Source of the DNA: Melioribacteraceae bacterium 4301-Me
GTDB lineage: Bacteria > Bacteroidota > Ignavibacteria > Ignavibacteriales > Melioribacteraceae
Direction of reading: 5' to 3'
DNA length: 64,000 nt
Assembly (NCBI GenBank): GCA_041538185.1
Contig: JBGORM010000001.1
Span: forward strand, 62,001 to 126,000
Shown here: positions 15,785 through 25,525 of the stretch, piece by piece
How positions within the stretch are numbered: position 1 is the stretch's first letter
Layout: each line of letters opens with the position of its first letter
Notes under the pieces: generated by a model
The model's database searches: none
What the model was told of the DNA's origin: nothing
The model's input: the letters and a program-made list of their open reading frames with translations, nothing else
Made by a program: the position numbers and the translations under genes

Positions 15785-16849
15785 ATGAACCTAAAAGAAT
15801 TATTACATAAGGAAAGTTTTACTCGCGAAGAAATTATTTCTCTGCTAAAGCTTCAGAAAGGAGAAGAAATTCGTGAGTTAATTAATCGTGCTGATGAGGT
15901 TCGCCGTGAATATTGCGGCGAGGAAGTACACTTAAGAGGAATAATAGAGTTCTCTAACTATTGCACTGAAGATTGTCTTTATTGTGGATTACGTGCTGGC
16001 AATTTAAAACTTCAGCGCTATCGAATGTCGCCCGAAGAAATTATTGAAACAGCCAAACAAATTTCTAATCTCGGAATCTTCACAATTGTTTTACAATCTG
16101 GAGAAGATAGTTATTATGATAAAGATTTAATTGCCTATATAATTTATTCAATTAAACAATATTCGGATGTTGCAATTACTTTAAGTATTGGTGAAAGAGA
16201 GTTTGACGAATACAGAATATGGAAATTAGCTGGCGCTGACCGTTACTTACTAAAACACGAAACAGCTAATCCAAAACTTTATTCAATTTACCACAATAAG
16301 CAGAAGTTAGAAGACAGAATTAAGCATTTAGAATTTTTAAAAAGCTTGGGTTATCAAATTGGTTCTGGCAATATAGTAGGTTTGCCTATGCAAACCGAAG
16401 AGGATATTGCAGATGATATACTTTTATGCAGCAAGCTTGACTTGGATATGGCTGCCTTTGGGCCTTTCATACCTGCACCAAATACACCTTATCGTAGAAG
16501 AAAAGCTGGTAATGTTATGCTAACTTTAAAAACAATGGCAGTTGCTAGAATAGTGTTGAAAAATGTTCATATTCCTGCAACTACTGCTTTGGCAACAATT
16601 GACGAGGCTGGTAGAATTAAAGGTTTAACTTCAGGTGCAAATGTGATTATGCCAGATTTTACACCAATGAAGTATCGTCAATATTATGAGATTTATCCAA
16701 ATCGAAATACTATTAAAGATGATCCAAGTGCAGTTAAAGCACTTCTTACAATGCAACTAGAGTCAATCGGCAGAAAAATCTCTTCGGGAAAAGGGGACTC
16801 GCTTAAATTAATTTTTGGCAACGATAAAATTTCTCATTATCCATATTAA
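15785..16849 (+). CDS. hydE: [FeFe]-hydrogenase maturase HydE (radical SAM)
   Basis: This 354-residue radical-SAM enzyme has CTEDCLYC (Cys60/64/67) preceded by LRGIIEFSNYC, as in HydE. It also has LQSGEDSYYD, LSIGER and the HE stretch (RYLLKHETANP), then GNIVGLPMQTEEDIADDI. HydE acts with HydG and HydF in building the dithiomethylamine bridge and the diiron site. It starts 5 bp after hydG and is clearly co-transcribed. The closest alternative, PylB or BioB-like proteins, fits less well because of the hydG partner and the IxSGE pattern. Confidence 0.92.
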   Translation: MNLKELLHKESFTREEIISLLKLQKGEEIRELINRADEVRREYCGEEVHLRGIIEFSNYCTEDCLYCGLRAGNLKLQRYRMSPEEIIETAKQISNLGIFTIVLQSGEDSYYDKDLIAYIIYSIKQYSDVAITLSIGEREFDEYRIWKLAGADRYLLKHETANPKLYSIYHNKQKLEDRIKHLEFLKSLGYQIGSGNIVGLPMQTEEDIADDILLCSKLDLDMAAFGPFIPAPNTPYRRRKAGNVMLTLKTMAVARIVLKNVHIPATTALATIDEAGRIKGLTSGANVIMPDFTPMKYRQYYEIYPNRNTIKDDPSAVKALLTMQLESIGRKISSGKGDSLKLIFGNDKISHYPY

Positions 16850-16916
16850 TTTCATTTCATACATAGTTATTAAATCTTATTTTTACTACTCAAAAAACTA
16901 AAAAGGGGCCTGTTAT

Positions 16917-17438
16917 ATGTTGAAAAATCATTATGTGTATTTATTATTAGTTTTTTTAATTGCATGTAGTACTAAAAGTGACAAGGAATATTTTGAAGAG
17001 GCTAATAAATTGTTAGAACAGAAAAAGTATGGAAAGGCTATCGAAAGTTACGAGGAATTAGTAAAACACCATTCAAAAAGTGATTTAGCAGCAAAAGCCT
17101 TATTTGCTTGTGGTAAGATTTATCAAAGTCAACTGTTGCCTAATATCCCTAAGCAAGCCTCATTGAATAAAGCTATACAATATTATCGTGAATTATACTT
17201 TAAGTATGGAAATAAACCTGAAGCAGAAAAAGCACTTTTCATGATTGCGTTCATTCAAGCTAATGAGCTTAATTTACCAGACTCTGCAAAAGTTAATTAT
17301 GACTTGTTCCTTCAAAAATATCCCAAAAGTGAATTGACTGAATCGGCTAAGTTAGAAAGAGATAATTTAGGGTTGTCACCCGACGAAATCTTAACAAAGA
17401 AATTAGAGAATAAAAAAAATGACCCACAAAAACATTGA
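16917..17438 (+). CDS. TPR-containing lipoprotein
   Basis: This 173-residue protein has a lipoprotein signal ending at LLVFLIAC (Cys17) and then about three tetratricopeptide-like helical pairs (AIESYEELVKHHSKSDLAAKALFACGKIY and similar). The layout resembles BamD/YfiO-like or other periplasmic TPR lipoproteins, but it is shorter than BamD. GGGGCCTG precedes the ATG. Its 3' end overlaps the DUF58 gene by 20 bp, so the two are co-expressed. A scaffold role at the membrane is likely; the partner is unknown. Confidence 0.8.
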   Translation: MLKNHYVYLLLVFLIACSTKSDKEYFEEANKLLEQKKYGKAIESYEELVKHHSKSDLAAKALFACGKIYQSQLLPNIPKQASLNKAIQYYRELYFKYGNKPEAEKALFMIAFIQANELNLPDSAKVNYDLFLQKYPKSELTESAKLERDNLGLSPDEILTKKLENKKNDPQKH

Positions 17439-18327
17439 TTATAAAAAATACCTGGATACTTCAATTATCTCTAAAATTAAAAATCTTGAATTAAGAGCAC
17501 GCATGGTTGTTGAAGGTTTTATGATAGGCTTACATAAAAGTCCATATCATGGCTTTAGTGTTGAATTTACCGAACATCGTCAATATATGCAGGGGGATTC
17601 ATTAAAAGATATTGATTGGAAAGTCTACGCAAAACGCGAGAGATTTTATGTTAAACAATACGAAGAGGAAACTAATCTTATTTCACATGTAATTGTTGAT
17701 ATCAGTAATTCTATGGATTATAAGCACTCTTCTTCTGTCACTAAGTTAGAATATGCTATTACACTTGCTGCAGCTTTAGTTTATATAATGATAAATCAAC
17801 AAGATGCATCTGGATTAGTTTTATTTTCGGATAAAATCCAGTCTTATTTACCTCCTAAGTCAAATCAAATTTATTTAAAAACTTTGCTTGCCCAACTTTC
17901 TCAAATTAAAGCTAAAGGACTTACCAACACAGGAGTTTGTTTAAGAGAAATTTCAGAAAAAATTAAAAAGCGTGGCTTAGTAATAATTATTTCTGATTTA
18001 TTTGATGACCCCAGTAAAATAATTCCTGCACTTAAATATTTCCGATATAAAAAAAATGAAGTTATTGTCTTGCAGCTTTTGGACCCAATGGAAATAAACT
18101 TTGCTTTTGAAAAGGATTCAATTTTTGTTGATAAAGAAACTGGTTTAGAAATAAATACTCAACCGCGACAAATTCAGAAAGCTTACCAAACTACAATTAA
18201 TAATTATCTACACAATATTAAAAGTGAATGCCTTAACCATGGAATTGAATATAATCTTATTGATACTTCTGAACCGTTCGATAAAGCTCTTATGAGTTAC
18301 TTTTTTAAGCGGAAAAAACTCTATTGA
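17419..18327 (+). CDS. DUF58 domain protein (MoxR-associated, vWA-like)
   Basis: This 302-residue cytoplasmic protein carries the DUF58 core (FSVEFTEHRQYMQGDSLKDIDWKVYAKRERFYVKQYEEE at about 48-86) followed by a von Willebrand A-like domain with HVIVDISNSMDY, a DxSxS metal-site motif, and VIIISDLFDD. DUF58 proteins normally pair with MoxR AAA ATPases and act in assembly or activation of cell-surface or enzyme complexes. The MoxR gene in this window is about 8.5 kb downstream (26803-27798) instead of adjacent. It overlaps the TPR lipoprotein gene by 20 bp. Confidence 0.9.
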   Translation: MTHKNIDYKKYLDTSIISKIKNLELRARMVVEGFMIGLHKSPYHGFSVEFTEHRQYMQGDSLKDIDWKVYAKRERFYVKQYEEETNLISHVIVDISNSMDYKHSSSVTKLEYAITLAAALVYIMINQQDASGLVLFSDKIQSYLPPKSNQIYLKTLLAQLSQIKAKGLTNTGVCLREISEKIKKRGLVIIISDLFDDPSKIIPALKYFRYKKNEVIVLQLLDPMEINFAFEKDSIFVDKETGLEINTQPRQIQKAYQTTINNYLHNIKSECLNHGIEYNLIDTSEPFDKALMSYFFKRKKLY

Positions 18328-18432
18328 ATTGTAAAATGTAAAAGTTATGAATTAGCACTTAATTCTTTGGATTGATTTGTTGCTTTTAAATTACAGCCAA
18401 GTTAAATTGTATGAAAATTTAATGGAGCCAAG

Positions 18433-20256
18433 ATGCCAATTTTAAAAGATTTCAAGACGATCCCTCAATTGTTTAAAATCATAACTCTGGAGTTTGGCCG
18501 AAGTCAAAATCGTGCATTGCTTAAGACAAAAGAAAATAACCAATGGAAAGAAATCACTTTTGACGAGGTTTATCACAATACTGAAGATTTGGCTTTGGGA
18601 CTTGTAACTTTAGGTGTTCGCAAAGAAGATAAAGTGGCTATTATTTCCGAAAACAGACCTGAATGGGTGTATGCTGATATGGCTATTTTAGGCTTAGGCG
18701 CTATAGACGTGCCGCTTTACCCTATATCAACATCCGAAATGCTTGAATACACACTTAATGATTCAGAATCAGTAGGTATTTTTGTCTCCAATAAATTTCA
18801 GCTTAATAAAGTGCTAAAAATAATTAATCGCTGTAAGTACCTAAAGTTTATTATTGTCATGAATAATGAGGACAAAGTAAGTGATAAAAATGTTTACTCG
18901 CTTAACGAAATTCAAGAAAGAGGCAAAGAATTAAAGCGAGAAAATCCTAATCTTTTTTTAGAAAATATTGAATTAATTAACGAAGATGATATATGTACAA
19001 TAATTTACACATCAGGGACTACTGGTGAACCAAAAGGTGTAATTCTTACACATAAAAATATTGTCTCAAATATTAAAGCAGCACATGAGGTTTTTTACAT
19101 TGATCAAAACGATGTATTTTTATCTTTCTTACCATTGTGCCATATTTTCGAAAGAATGGGCGGCTATTATACCGCTTTTTCTTCCGGCGGAATGATTTGT
19201 TACGCTGAAAGTATAGAGAAAGTTGCACAAAATATGCAAGAAATTAGACCAACTATTATGACTGCAGTCCCTCGACTTTTTGAAAGGATGTATTCAAGAA
19301 TTAAGAAAAATATTGAGTCGCAATCGGCTAGTAAACAAAAAATTTTCAATTGGGCTGTTGAAATAGGTAAAGAATATAAAGCTGCTAAAAAATCAGAACA
19401 GCATATTCCAATTAGTCTTGCTGTTAAATATAAGTTGGCAGATAAACTTGTGTTTTCCAAACTTAGAGAAAGAACTGGCGGTCGATTAAGATTTTTTATT
19501 TCGGGTGGCGCCGCGTTGTCAAGAGAATTAGGACAGTTTTTTGACGCGGTGGGCATATTAATTATTGAGGGATACGGGCTAACTGAATCTTCGCCGGTCA
19601 TTGCTGTTAATCGTCCCAACGATTACAAATTTGGTACTGTTGGTAAACCGTTGCCGGGCGTTGAAGTTAAAATTGCTAAAGACGGTGAAATACTTGCTTA
19701 TGGTCCAAATATTATGAAAGGTTATTTTAAGAAAAAGAAAGAAACCGAAGAAACAATTAAGGACGGCTGGCTTCATACTGGTGATATTGGCGTCTTTGAT
19801 GCAGAGGGATTTTTAATAATTACTGATAGAAAAAAACACTTATTTAAAACGAGCGGAGGTAAATACATTGCACCTACCCCAATTGAAAATATGTTCCTTG
19901 CAAGCAAATATATCGACCAATTTGTTCTAATTGGTGATAGAAGAATGTTTTTAAGCGCACTGATTGTTCCAGATTTTGAGGCTCTTAAAGAATATGCCGA
20001 CGCAAATAGAATCCCATACAAGGATGAAAAAGAACTCGTTAAGTTTAAGCAAATTTATGAACTTTTAGATAAAGAGTTAGACCAATTTCAAAAAAAGTTG
20101 GCTTCATTTGAAAGAGTAAGAAAGTTTGCTATTCTCGATAAACCATTTACTATCGAAAGTGGTGAGTTAACTCCATCACTTAAAATAAAAAGAAAAATTG
20201 TTGAAGAAAGATACAAAGATTTAATTGAGGATATGTACAAAAGCCTAGAAGGATAG
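18433..20256 (+). CDS. Long-chain acyl-CoA synthetase (AMP-forming)
   Basis: This 607-residue AMP-binding enzyme activates fatty acids to acyl-CoA through an acyl-adenylate. The P-loop-like motif TIIYTSGTTGEPKGVILTHK is at about 193-212. LSFLPLCHIFERMGGYY, FISGGAALSRELGQFF and IIEGYGLTESSPV are the typical FadD15/long-chain signatures. The hinge DGWLHTGDIGVFD and C-terminal ITDRKKHLFKTSGGKYIAP complete the domain. There is no membrane segment. It stands alone, 105 bp after the DUF58 gene. Substrate chain length cannot be read from the sequence. Confidence 0.92.
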   Translation: MPILKDFKTIPQLFKIITLEFGRSQNRALLKTKENNQWKEITFDEVYHNTEDLALGLVTLGVRKEDKVAIISENRPEWVYADMAILGLGAIDVPLYPISTSEMLEYTLNDSESVGIFVSNKFQLNKVLKIINRCKYLKFIIVMNNEDKVSDKNVYSLNEIQERGKELKRENPNLFLENIELINEDDICTIIYTSGTTGEPKGVILTHKNIVSNIKAAHEVFYIDQNDVFLSFLPLCHIFERMGGYYTAFSSGGMICYAESIEKVAQNMQEIRPTIMTAVPRLFERMYSRIKKNIESQSASKQKIFNWAVEIGKEYKAAKKSEQHIPISLAVKYKLADKLVFSKLRERTGGRLRFFISGGAALSRELGQFFDAVGILIIEGYGLTESSPVIAVNRPNDYKFGTVGKPLPGVEVKIAKDGEILAYGPNIMKGYFKKKKETEETIKDGWLHTGDIGVFDAEGFLIITDRKKHLFKTSGGKYIAPTPIENMFLASKYIDQFVLIGDRRMFLSALIVPDFEALKEYADANRIPYKDEKELVKFKQIYELLDKELDQFQKKLASFERVRKFAILDKPFTIESGELTPSLKIKRKIVEERYKDLIEDMYKSLEG

Positions 20257-20581
20257 CTTTCCTAAGTCTAACATTAACTCCATTATTCATGTCCGACTAA
20301 AATATTTGTGGTTGAATTGCGTCTTTTAATTTAATGGTTAATAAATAAACGACACCCCCTTTGTAATACTTAGTGCTGCTTTATGTATTTGTTGGTTAAG
20401 TATCATACGTTACACAAAATGGTTTATAATGTAACACTAAGAAGTATAAGCCAACGACAAACAATGGCTTATATATTGGAATTTGGCAAAAAAATTATTT
20501 TGTACAGTTATGTGTAATTTATTCACCTACCAATTGGCGTTTTTTTATTATATTCGAATTCAAAATTGTTGAGGTTTTCTT
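20257..20581. other. Structured leader/intergenic region before metG
   Basis: This 325-bp gap contains several interleaved inverted repeats: TACTTAGTG near 20368 against CACTAAGAAGTA near 20437; GTTAC against GTAAC at about 20410-20433; and a GCCAACGACAAAC segment. CCAATTGG followed by seven T lies at 20530-20546, about 35 bp before metG, and could act as an attenuator. I find no known riboswitch or T-box core. It may be a leader RNA or decayed repeats. Confidence 0.35.
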
Positions 20582-22624
20582 TTGAAAATGGAAAAAGTAT
20601 TGGTTACTTCGGCTTTACCGTATGCAAATGGTAGAATTCATTTAGGGCATTTAAGTGGTGCATACCTGCCTGCGGATATTTATGTACGTTACAAAAGATT
20701 AAATGGCGACGATGTGATTTATATTTGTGGTTCGGATGAACATGGGGTCCCAATAACAATTACTGCTGACAAAGAAAAAGTGAGTCCAAAAGTAATAATT
20801 GACAGATATCATAATTTAAACAAAGAAGCATTTGAAAAATTTGGGATGAGCTTTGATATTTACTCAAGAACCAGCCTTCCTATTCATCATCAAACTGCAC
20901 AAGATTTTTTTAATGCCTATTATGAACAAGGTTTACTTGTTGAAAAAAAGTCTAAACAATTCTATGATGAAAAAGCTAAAATGTTCTTGCCCGATAGATA
21001 TGTAGAAGGTACATGTCCAAGATGCGGCTACGAAGAAGCGCGAAGTGATGAGTGTGAAAGATGCGGCTCACTTTATGAACCTTCTGAGTTACTAAATCCA
21101 AAAAGTAAAATTACAGGTGAAACTCCAATTCTAAAAGAAACTTCACATTGGTATTTCCCTCTTGGAAAATTTCAGAAGAGGTTAGAGAATTATGTTAAAG
21201 AAATGAATGAAAAATATGGCTGGAAAGAAAACGTTTTACAGTATTGTAATGGCTGGTTTAAAGAGGGACTTAAAGATAGGGCTTATACACGTGACCTTGA
21301 CTGGGGTGTGAAAGTTCCATTAAAAAATGCTGAAGGGAAAGTGCTTTATGTATGGTTTGAAGCTGTTCTTGGTTACATTTCGGCTACAAAGGAACTATCG
21401 TTAAAAAAAGATGAACCTAATTTTTGGAGAAAATATTGGCAGGATCCTAATACAAAATATATTGCTTTTATTGGTAAAGATAACATTGTTTTTCATACAA
21501 TAATTTTTCCTGCAATGTTAATGGCTTGGAACGATGTTAAACCTGATAAGTACGTGCTTCCTCAAAATGTTCCGGCAAATGAATTCTTGAATTTCGAAGG
21601 TAAAAAATTTTCTAAATCACGCGGCTGGGGGGTTGATGTATTAGAATTTTTAGATATTTTTCCGCCCGACCCGTTACGTTATGCTTTAGCGTCAAATTTG
21701 CCTGAAAATAAGGATACTGATTTTTACTGGAAAGAATTTCAATCTAGAAATAATAGTGAACTTGCTGATATACTTGGTAATTTTGTCAATCGTACATTTA
21801 CTTTTGCTTACAAGCATTTTGAGGGAAAAGTACCTCCTCGAAAAAAATTAACAGCCATTGATTACGAAATGCTCAGCTTAGTTGAAAATTATCCTCTTAA
21901 AGTGTCTAATTTGATAGAAAAATTTAAAATCAAAGATGCAGTTTTTGAAATGATGAATCTCGCTAGGGCCGGGAATAAGTATTTTAACGATTCTGAACCT
22001 TGGTCTACTATTAAAAATGACCCTGATAAAGCATCTACAACAATTAATGTTTGTCTTAATTCAATTTACACTTTAGCAGAAATTTTTGAACCTGTTTTAC
22101 CATTCACATCTAAGAAAATGTTTGATATGTTAAATGCAAAGCCTACTTTATGGATTGATTCGGGAAAGGAAAATTTAAAGGCTGGTCATAAACTTAACCA
22201 AGCCGTAATATTATTTAATAAAATAGAAGATAAACAAATTGACGAACAAATTTTTAAGCTAAATCAACTGGAGGGTATTAAAGTTACTGATGAAAAAGAA
22301 ATTACAATCGATGATTTTAAGCGTGTAAAATTGAAAGTGGCTAAAATAATATATGCTGAAAAGGTTGAAAAAAGCACCAAGCTTTTACGTTTAGAGTTAG
22401 ACCTTGGCACCGAAAAAAGACAAGTTGTTGCGGGAATCGCAAAAAGTTATTCAGCAGAAGAGCTGATTGGCAAGCAAGTATTAATTGTGGCTAATTTAAA
22501 ACCTGCAAAATTGTTTGGTTTAGAGTCTCAAGGTATGATACTTGCTTTAGATACTGACCAAAATGAAAAAGTAAAAATTATTGAAATAGATTCTTCTATT
22601 GCACCTGGAACAATAGCTAAATAA
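20582..22624 (+). CDS. metG: Methionyl-tRNA synthetase
   Basis: This 680-residue class I synthetase charges tRNA-Met. The HIGH-type motif is GRIHLGHLSG (20-23 HLGH), and the zinc knuckle is CPRCGYEEARSDECERC. The KMSKS-type loop is KFSKSRG. The C-terminal 110 residues (IDDFKRVKLKVAKIIYAEKV onward) are the EMAP/Trbp111 tRNA-binding domain. I keep the TTG start at 20582, because GAGG lies 7 bp before it; the ATG six bases later is 13 bp away and equally readable as a start. It is preceded by a 325-bp gap with hairpins. Confidence 0.96.
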   Translation: MKMEKVLVTSALPYANGRIHLGHLSGAYLPADIYVRYKRLNGDDVIYICGSDEHGVPITITADKEKVSPKVIIDRYHNLNKEAFEKFGMSFDIYSRTSLPIHHQTAQDFFNAYYEQGLLVEKKSKQFYDEKAKMFLPDRYVEGTCPRCGYEEARSDECERCGSLYEPSELLNPKSKITGETPILKETSHWYFPLGKFQKRLENYVKEMNEKYGWKENVLQYCNGWFKEGLKDRAYTRDLDWGVKVPLKNAEGKVLYVWFEAVLGYISATKELSLKKDEPNFWRKYWQDPNTKYIAFIGKDNIVFHTIIFPAMLMAWNDVKPDKYVLPQNVPANEFLNFEGKKFSKSRGWGVDVLEFLDIFPPDPLRYALASNLPENKDTDFYWKEFQSRNNSELADILGNFVNRTFTFAYKHFEGKVPPRKKLTAIDYEMLSLVENYPLKVSNLIEKFKIKDAVFEMMNLARAGNKYFNDSEPWSTIKNDPDKASTTINVCLNSIYTLAEIFEPVLPFTSKKMFDMLNAKPTLWIDSGKENLKAGHKLNQAVILFNKIEDKQIDEQIFKLNQLEGIKVTDEKEITIDDFKRVKLKVAKIIYAEKVEKSTKLLRLELDLGTEKRQVVAGIAKSYSAEELIGKQVLIVANLKPAKLFGLESQGMILALDTDQNEKVKIIEIDSSIAPGTIAK

Positions 22625-22737
22625 AAAATAAATTCTTCACAAAGGATTACTTGACGAATTCAGAATTAAAATATCTTAATTCATTTTATATTAAGAGAAT
22701 CCTCATTTAACAAAAAAATATGGAGGTTTTCTTCCCA

Positions 22738-24720
22738 ATGCGAAATGGTAAATACTTATTTTTTGCTTTTTTACTGTCGTTAATTTTTACTTCATGTGCA
22801 ACCGAAAACTCTAAAATAATTGTTGCACGTTTCGACGATGATTTTATAACTGCCGGAGAACTTAAGGAAGCATACCTTAAAAATAATTCAGGCGATACAA
22901 CCTTATCCATCGACTCATTAAATGCATTGGATAACTTTTTAAACCTTTATCTCAACTATAGAATGAAATTAAGAGATGCCTTTGTTAGAGGTTATACTAA
23001 AGATAAAGATTTACAAGATGAAATAGATAATTACAAGTTCAATGTTGGTAAGACTTTGTTCTTGGAAGATAAATTTTATGAGCCAAATCTTCGTAAAATG
23101 TATGAGCGAAGGAAGTGGGAGTTTCGAGTTAGCCACATTTTTATAAGAATTGATTCCGCTCACAACGAAAAACAAGCATATCAACTTGCAAAAAGCTTAA
23201 TTGATTCTATCAAGAACGGTGCTGATTTTCGAGTTTTATGCAAAAAGTACTCGGATGATTCCTCTACTAAAAATAACGGCGGTGATGTTTACTACGTTAC
23301 TTCAGGTATGATTACAAACCCTGTTCTCGAAAATGCAGTCTACTCTACGCCAGTAGGAGAAGTTTACCCTGAGCCTATAAAAACACTTTATGGCTATCAT
23401 ATAATTAAAATAACTGATAAAGTAAAAAGAATTGAATCAGTTAGAGCTTCTCATATATTAATTGCATTTGCTGATTCTTCTGGTAAAACAGACACTGCTG
23501 AAGCTTTGAAAAAAGCTGAAGCTATTAGAGATAGTTTGCTTAATGGTGCTGACTTTGGGGATATGGCTAAGAAATATTCTTTTGATAAAGTCACAGCTAA
23601 AAAGGGCGGTGATTTAGGATACTTTTCAAGAGGCAGAATGGTAATTCCTTTTGATGAAATGGCTTTTAAACTAAAAGTAGGTGAAATCTCGCCAATCGTA
23701 AAAACGAATTTCGGTTTCCATATTATTAAAGTAACAGACAGAAAACCAATTCCATCGTTTGAAGAAAGCAGAGATGAACTAAAAAATTTGTTTCAGAGAA
23801 CTTTGTATCAGACTGAATTTGACAAGCTGAGAGATTCGTTGTCAAAACAATTTGACTATCAACAATTTCAGAATAACATTGGAATGCTCCTTTCTAATTT
23901 CGATACCCTTAAAGTAGGAGTTAATTATGATACGAGCACTTTTAAACAAAAATACGGTAACACCCCAATTTTTAGTGTCTCAAATAAAAATTATAATCTT
24001 GACAGCTTAATCAACTGGATGTCTAAAAACGGTTATAACAATCAGAGACTATCAAACAAAAATGTATTTGATAATGGAATAAGACAGTATTCTAACGAAA
24101 TACTCATAAAACAAAGAATAATGAATTATGATAAAGAAGACCCCAAATTTGCACAATTAATGAAAGACTATGCTAAAGGTGTTTATCTTTTCAAAATACT
24201 TGAAGAAGAGGTATGGAACAAAATAAAGATTGATACAAATAAAATTTTGCAAATGTTTGATTCTACACGTAATAAATATTGGACTAACGACCGTGTGAAG
24301 TATTTGTTTGTCTCAGCTTTAAATGATTCCGTTATTAATAACTATAAAAACCTGTTAAAAAGTGGGTATAGTTTTGATACTCTTGTAGTAGATACAAATC
24401 CATTAAAAGCTAAAGCGCTGAATGCAGAATTTAAAGATGTAAACAATAACGAGGTTGCTAAGGTTGCATTCGAATTAAAGAACCCAGGTGATATTTCAGA
24501 GCCATTCAAATATAAAAATACTTGGTATATAGTTAAACTTATTGAAAAACAACCTAAAAGATTGAAAACTTTTGAGGAGGCTAAACCAGAATTAATTAGT
24601 TTGTATCAGGATAAGGAAAGCAAACGTTTAGAAAATGAGTATGTAAATAGATTAAAAAAATTGTACCACCCAGAAATTTACTATGAGAAACTTAAAGAAG
24701 CTTTATTCCAAAACAAATAA
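22738..24720 (+). CDS. Parvulin-type peptidyl-prolyl isomerase lipoprotein (two PpiC domains)
   Basis: This 660-residue lipoprotein has a signal ending at LIFTSCA. After a helical SurA/PpiD-like N-terminal region come two parvulin domains. The first starts RVSHIFIRIDSAHNEKQAY with CKKYSDDSSTKNNGGDV, and the second starts RASHILIAFADSSGKTD with AKKYSFDKVTAKKGGDLGYF. A long C-terminal helical section follows. It should help outer-membrane or secreted protein folding in the periplasm. I start it at the ATG after the GGAGG at 22722; an ATG at 22720 would put that ribosome-binding site inside the gene. It overlaps the next gene by 38 bp. Confidence 0.88.
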   Translation: MRNGKYLFFAFLLSLIFTSCATENSKIIVARFDDDFITAGELKEAYLKNNSGDTTLSIDSLNALDNFLNLYLNYRMKLRDAFVRGYTKDKDLQDEIDNYKFNVGKTLFLEDKFYEPNLRKMYERRKWEFRVSHIFIRIDSAHNEKQAYQLAKSLIDSIKNGADFRVLCKKYSDDSSTKNNGGDVYYVTSGMITNPVLENAVYSTPVGEVYPEPIKTLYGYHIIKITDKVKRIESVRASHILIAFADSSGKTDTAEALKKAEAIRDSLLNGADFGDMAKKYSFDKVTAKKGGDLGYFSRGRMVIPFDEMAFKLKVGEISPIVKTNFGFHIIKVTDRKPIPSFEESRDELKNLFQRTLYQTEFDKLRDSLSKQFDYQQFQNNIGMLLSNFDTLKVGVNYDTSTFKQKYGNTPIFSVSNKNYNLDSLINWMSKNGYNNQRLSNKNVFDNGIRQYSNEILIKQRIMNYDKEDPKFAQLMKDYAKGVYLFKILEEEVWNKIKIDTNKILQMFDSTRNKYWTNDRVKYLFVSALNDSVINNYKNLLKSGYSFDTLVVDTNPLKAKALNAEFKDVNNNEVAKVAFELKNPGDISEPFKYKNTWYIVKLIEKQPKRLKTFEEAKPELISLYQDKESKRLENEYVNRLKKLYHPEIYYEKLKEALFQNK

Positions 24721-25525
24721 TATCTTTTTGCTGCTGCTTTTTCTAATTATTTTTAACGCTTGCGCTAAAGAGAAAAAAGCAGAAAAGTATTATGCTAAGG
24801 TTGGGAATGAGTATTTAACCGAAGATATGTTAAAGGATTTTATTTCTTCTGAACGTTATAAAAATTTATATAAATCTGAGATTATTAGAAGATGGATAGA
24901 AAATGAGGTGCTTTATCAAGAAGCTGTTAAAAAGGGCATTGAGAAGGATAAGGAATATAAAAAGTTGGTTGACCGAGCATCAAGAGAACTTGCAATTGCT
25001 TTGCTAAAAAAAGAAATAATCCAAGAAGTTAAAAATTCATTTTCTAGTTCAGAGCTTGAACAGTTTTATGAAAAATACAAAGAAGATTTTAGATTGCAAG
25101 ATGAAGCATACAAGTTGAACATTATTACTTTCAATAACGAAGATAGTGCAATTAAATTTAGAACACTATTGCTGGAAAGTGATTGGGATAGAATTTTGCC
25201 TGCATATAAAAATGATTCAACCGTAGTTAATTTAGAAACTCGTAAGTTCGTTTATAGCCACGATGTATATCCAGTTAGTATTTTAAGGATTTTACAAGAT
25301 ATGCTTCCTTTAGAAGTAAGTGTAGTTATACCAGAGGAACACTCTTCCTTTACAGTTGTTCAACTTATCGAAAAATACCCTAAAAATTTTTTACCAAGCT
25401 TTGAAAGTATAAAAAATGTTGTGGAAGAAAGGTATTTGGCTTTTAAGCAGAAAGAACACTTAGAAAAATACATAAGTGATTTAATTGGCAATTATAAGAC
25501 GGAAATAGAATGGTACACAGAGTAA
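24683..25525 (+). CDS. SurA/PpiC-like lipoprotein without a clear catalytic domain
   Basis: This 280-residue lipoprotein has a signal ending at LIIFNACA. Its N-terminal half resembles the SurA/trigger-factor-like chaperone helices (WIENEVLYQEAVKKGIEKDKEY). Its middle part, LQDEAYKLNIITFNNEDSA, occupies the place of a parvulin domain but lacks the usual HIL and GGDLG motifs, so it may be a chaperone with a degenerate isomerase fold. It overlaps the upstream parvulin gene by 38 bp and the downstream SurA gene by 16 bp. Three folding factors are thus made as one unit. Confidence 0.75.
   Translation: MRNLKKLYSKTNNIFLLLLFLIIFNACAKEKKAEKYYAKVGNEYLTEDMLKDFISSERYKNLYKSEIIRRWIENEVLYQEAVKKGIEKDKEYKKLVDRASRELAIALLKKEIIQEVKNSFSSSELEQFYEKYKEDFRLQDEAYKLNIITFNNEDSAIKFRTLLLESDWDRILPAYKNDSTVVNLETRKFVYSHDVYPVSILRILQDMLPLEVSVVIPEEHSSFTVVQLIEKYPKNFLPSFESIKNVVEERYLAFKQKEHLEKYISDLIGNYKTEIEWYTE

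Noticed and set aside
20257..20581. T-box or SAM riboswitch upstream of metG
   Set aside because: I could not find the T-box core or a SAM-aptamer core; only unassigned inverted repeats are visible.
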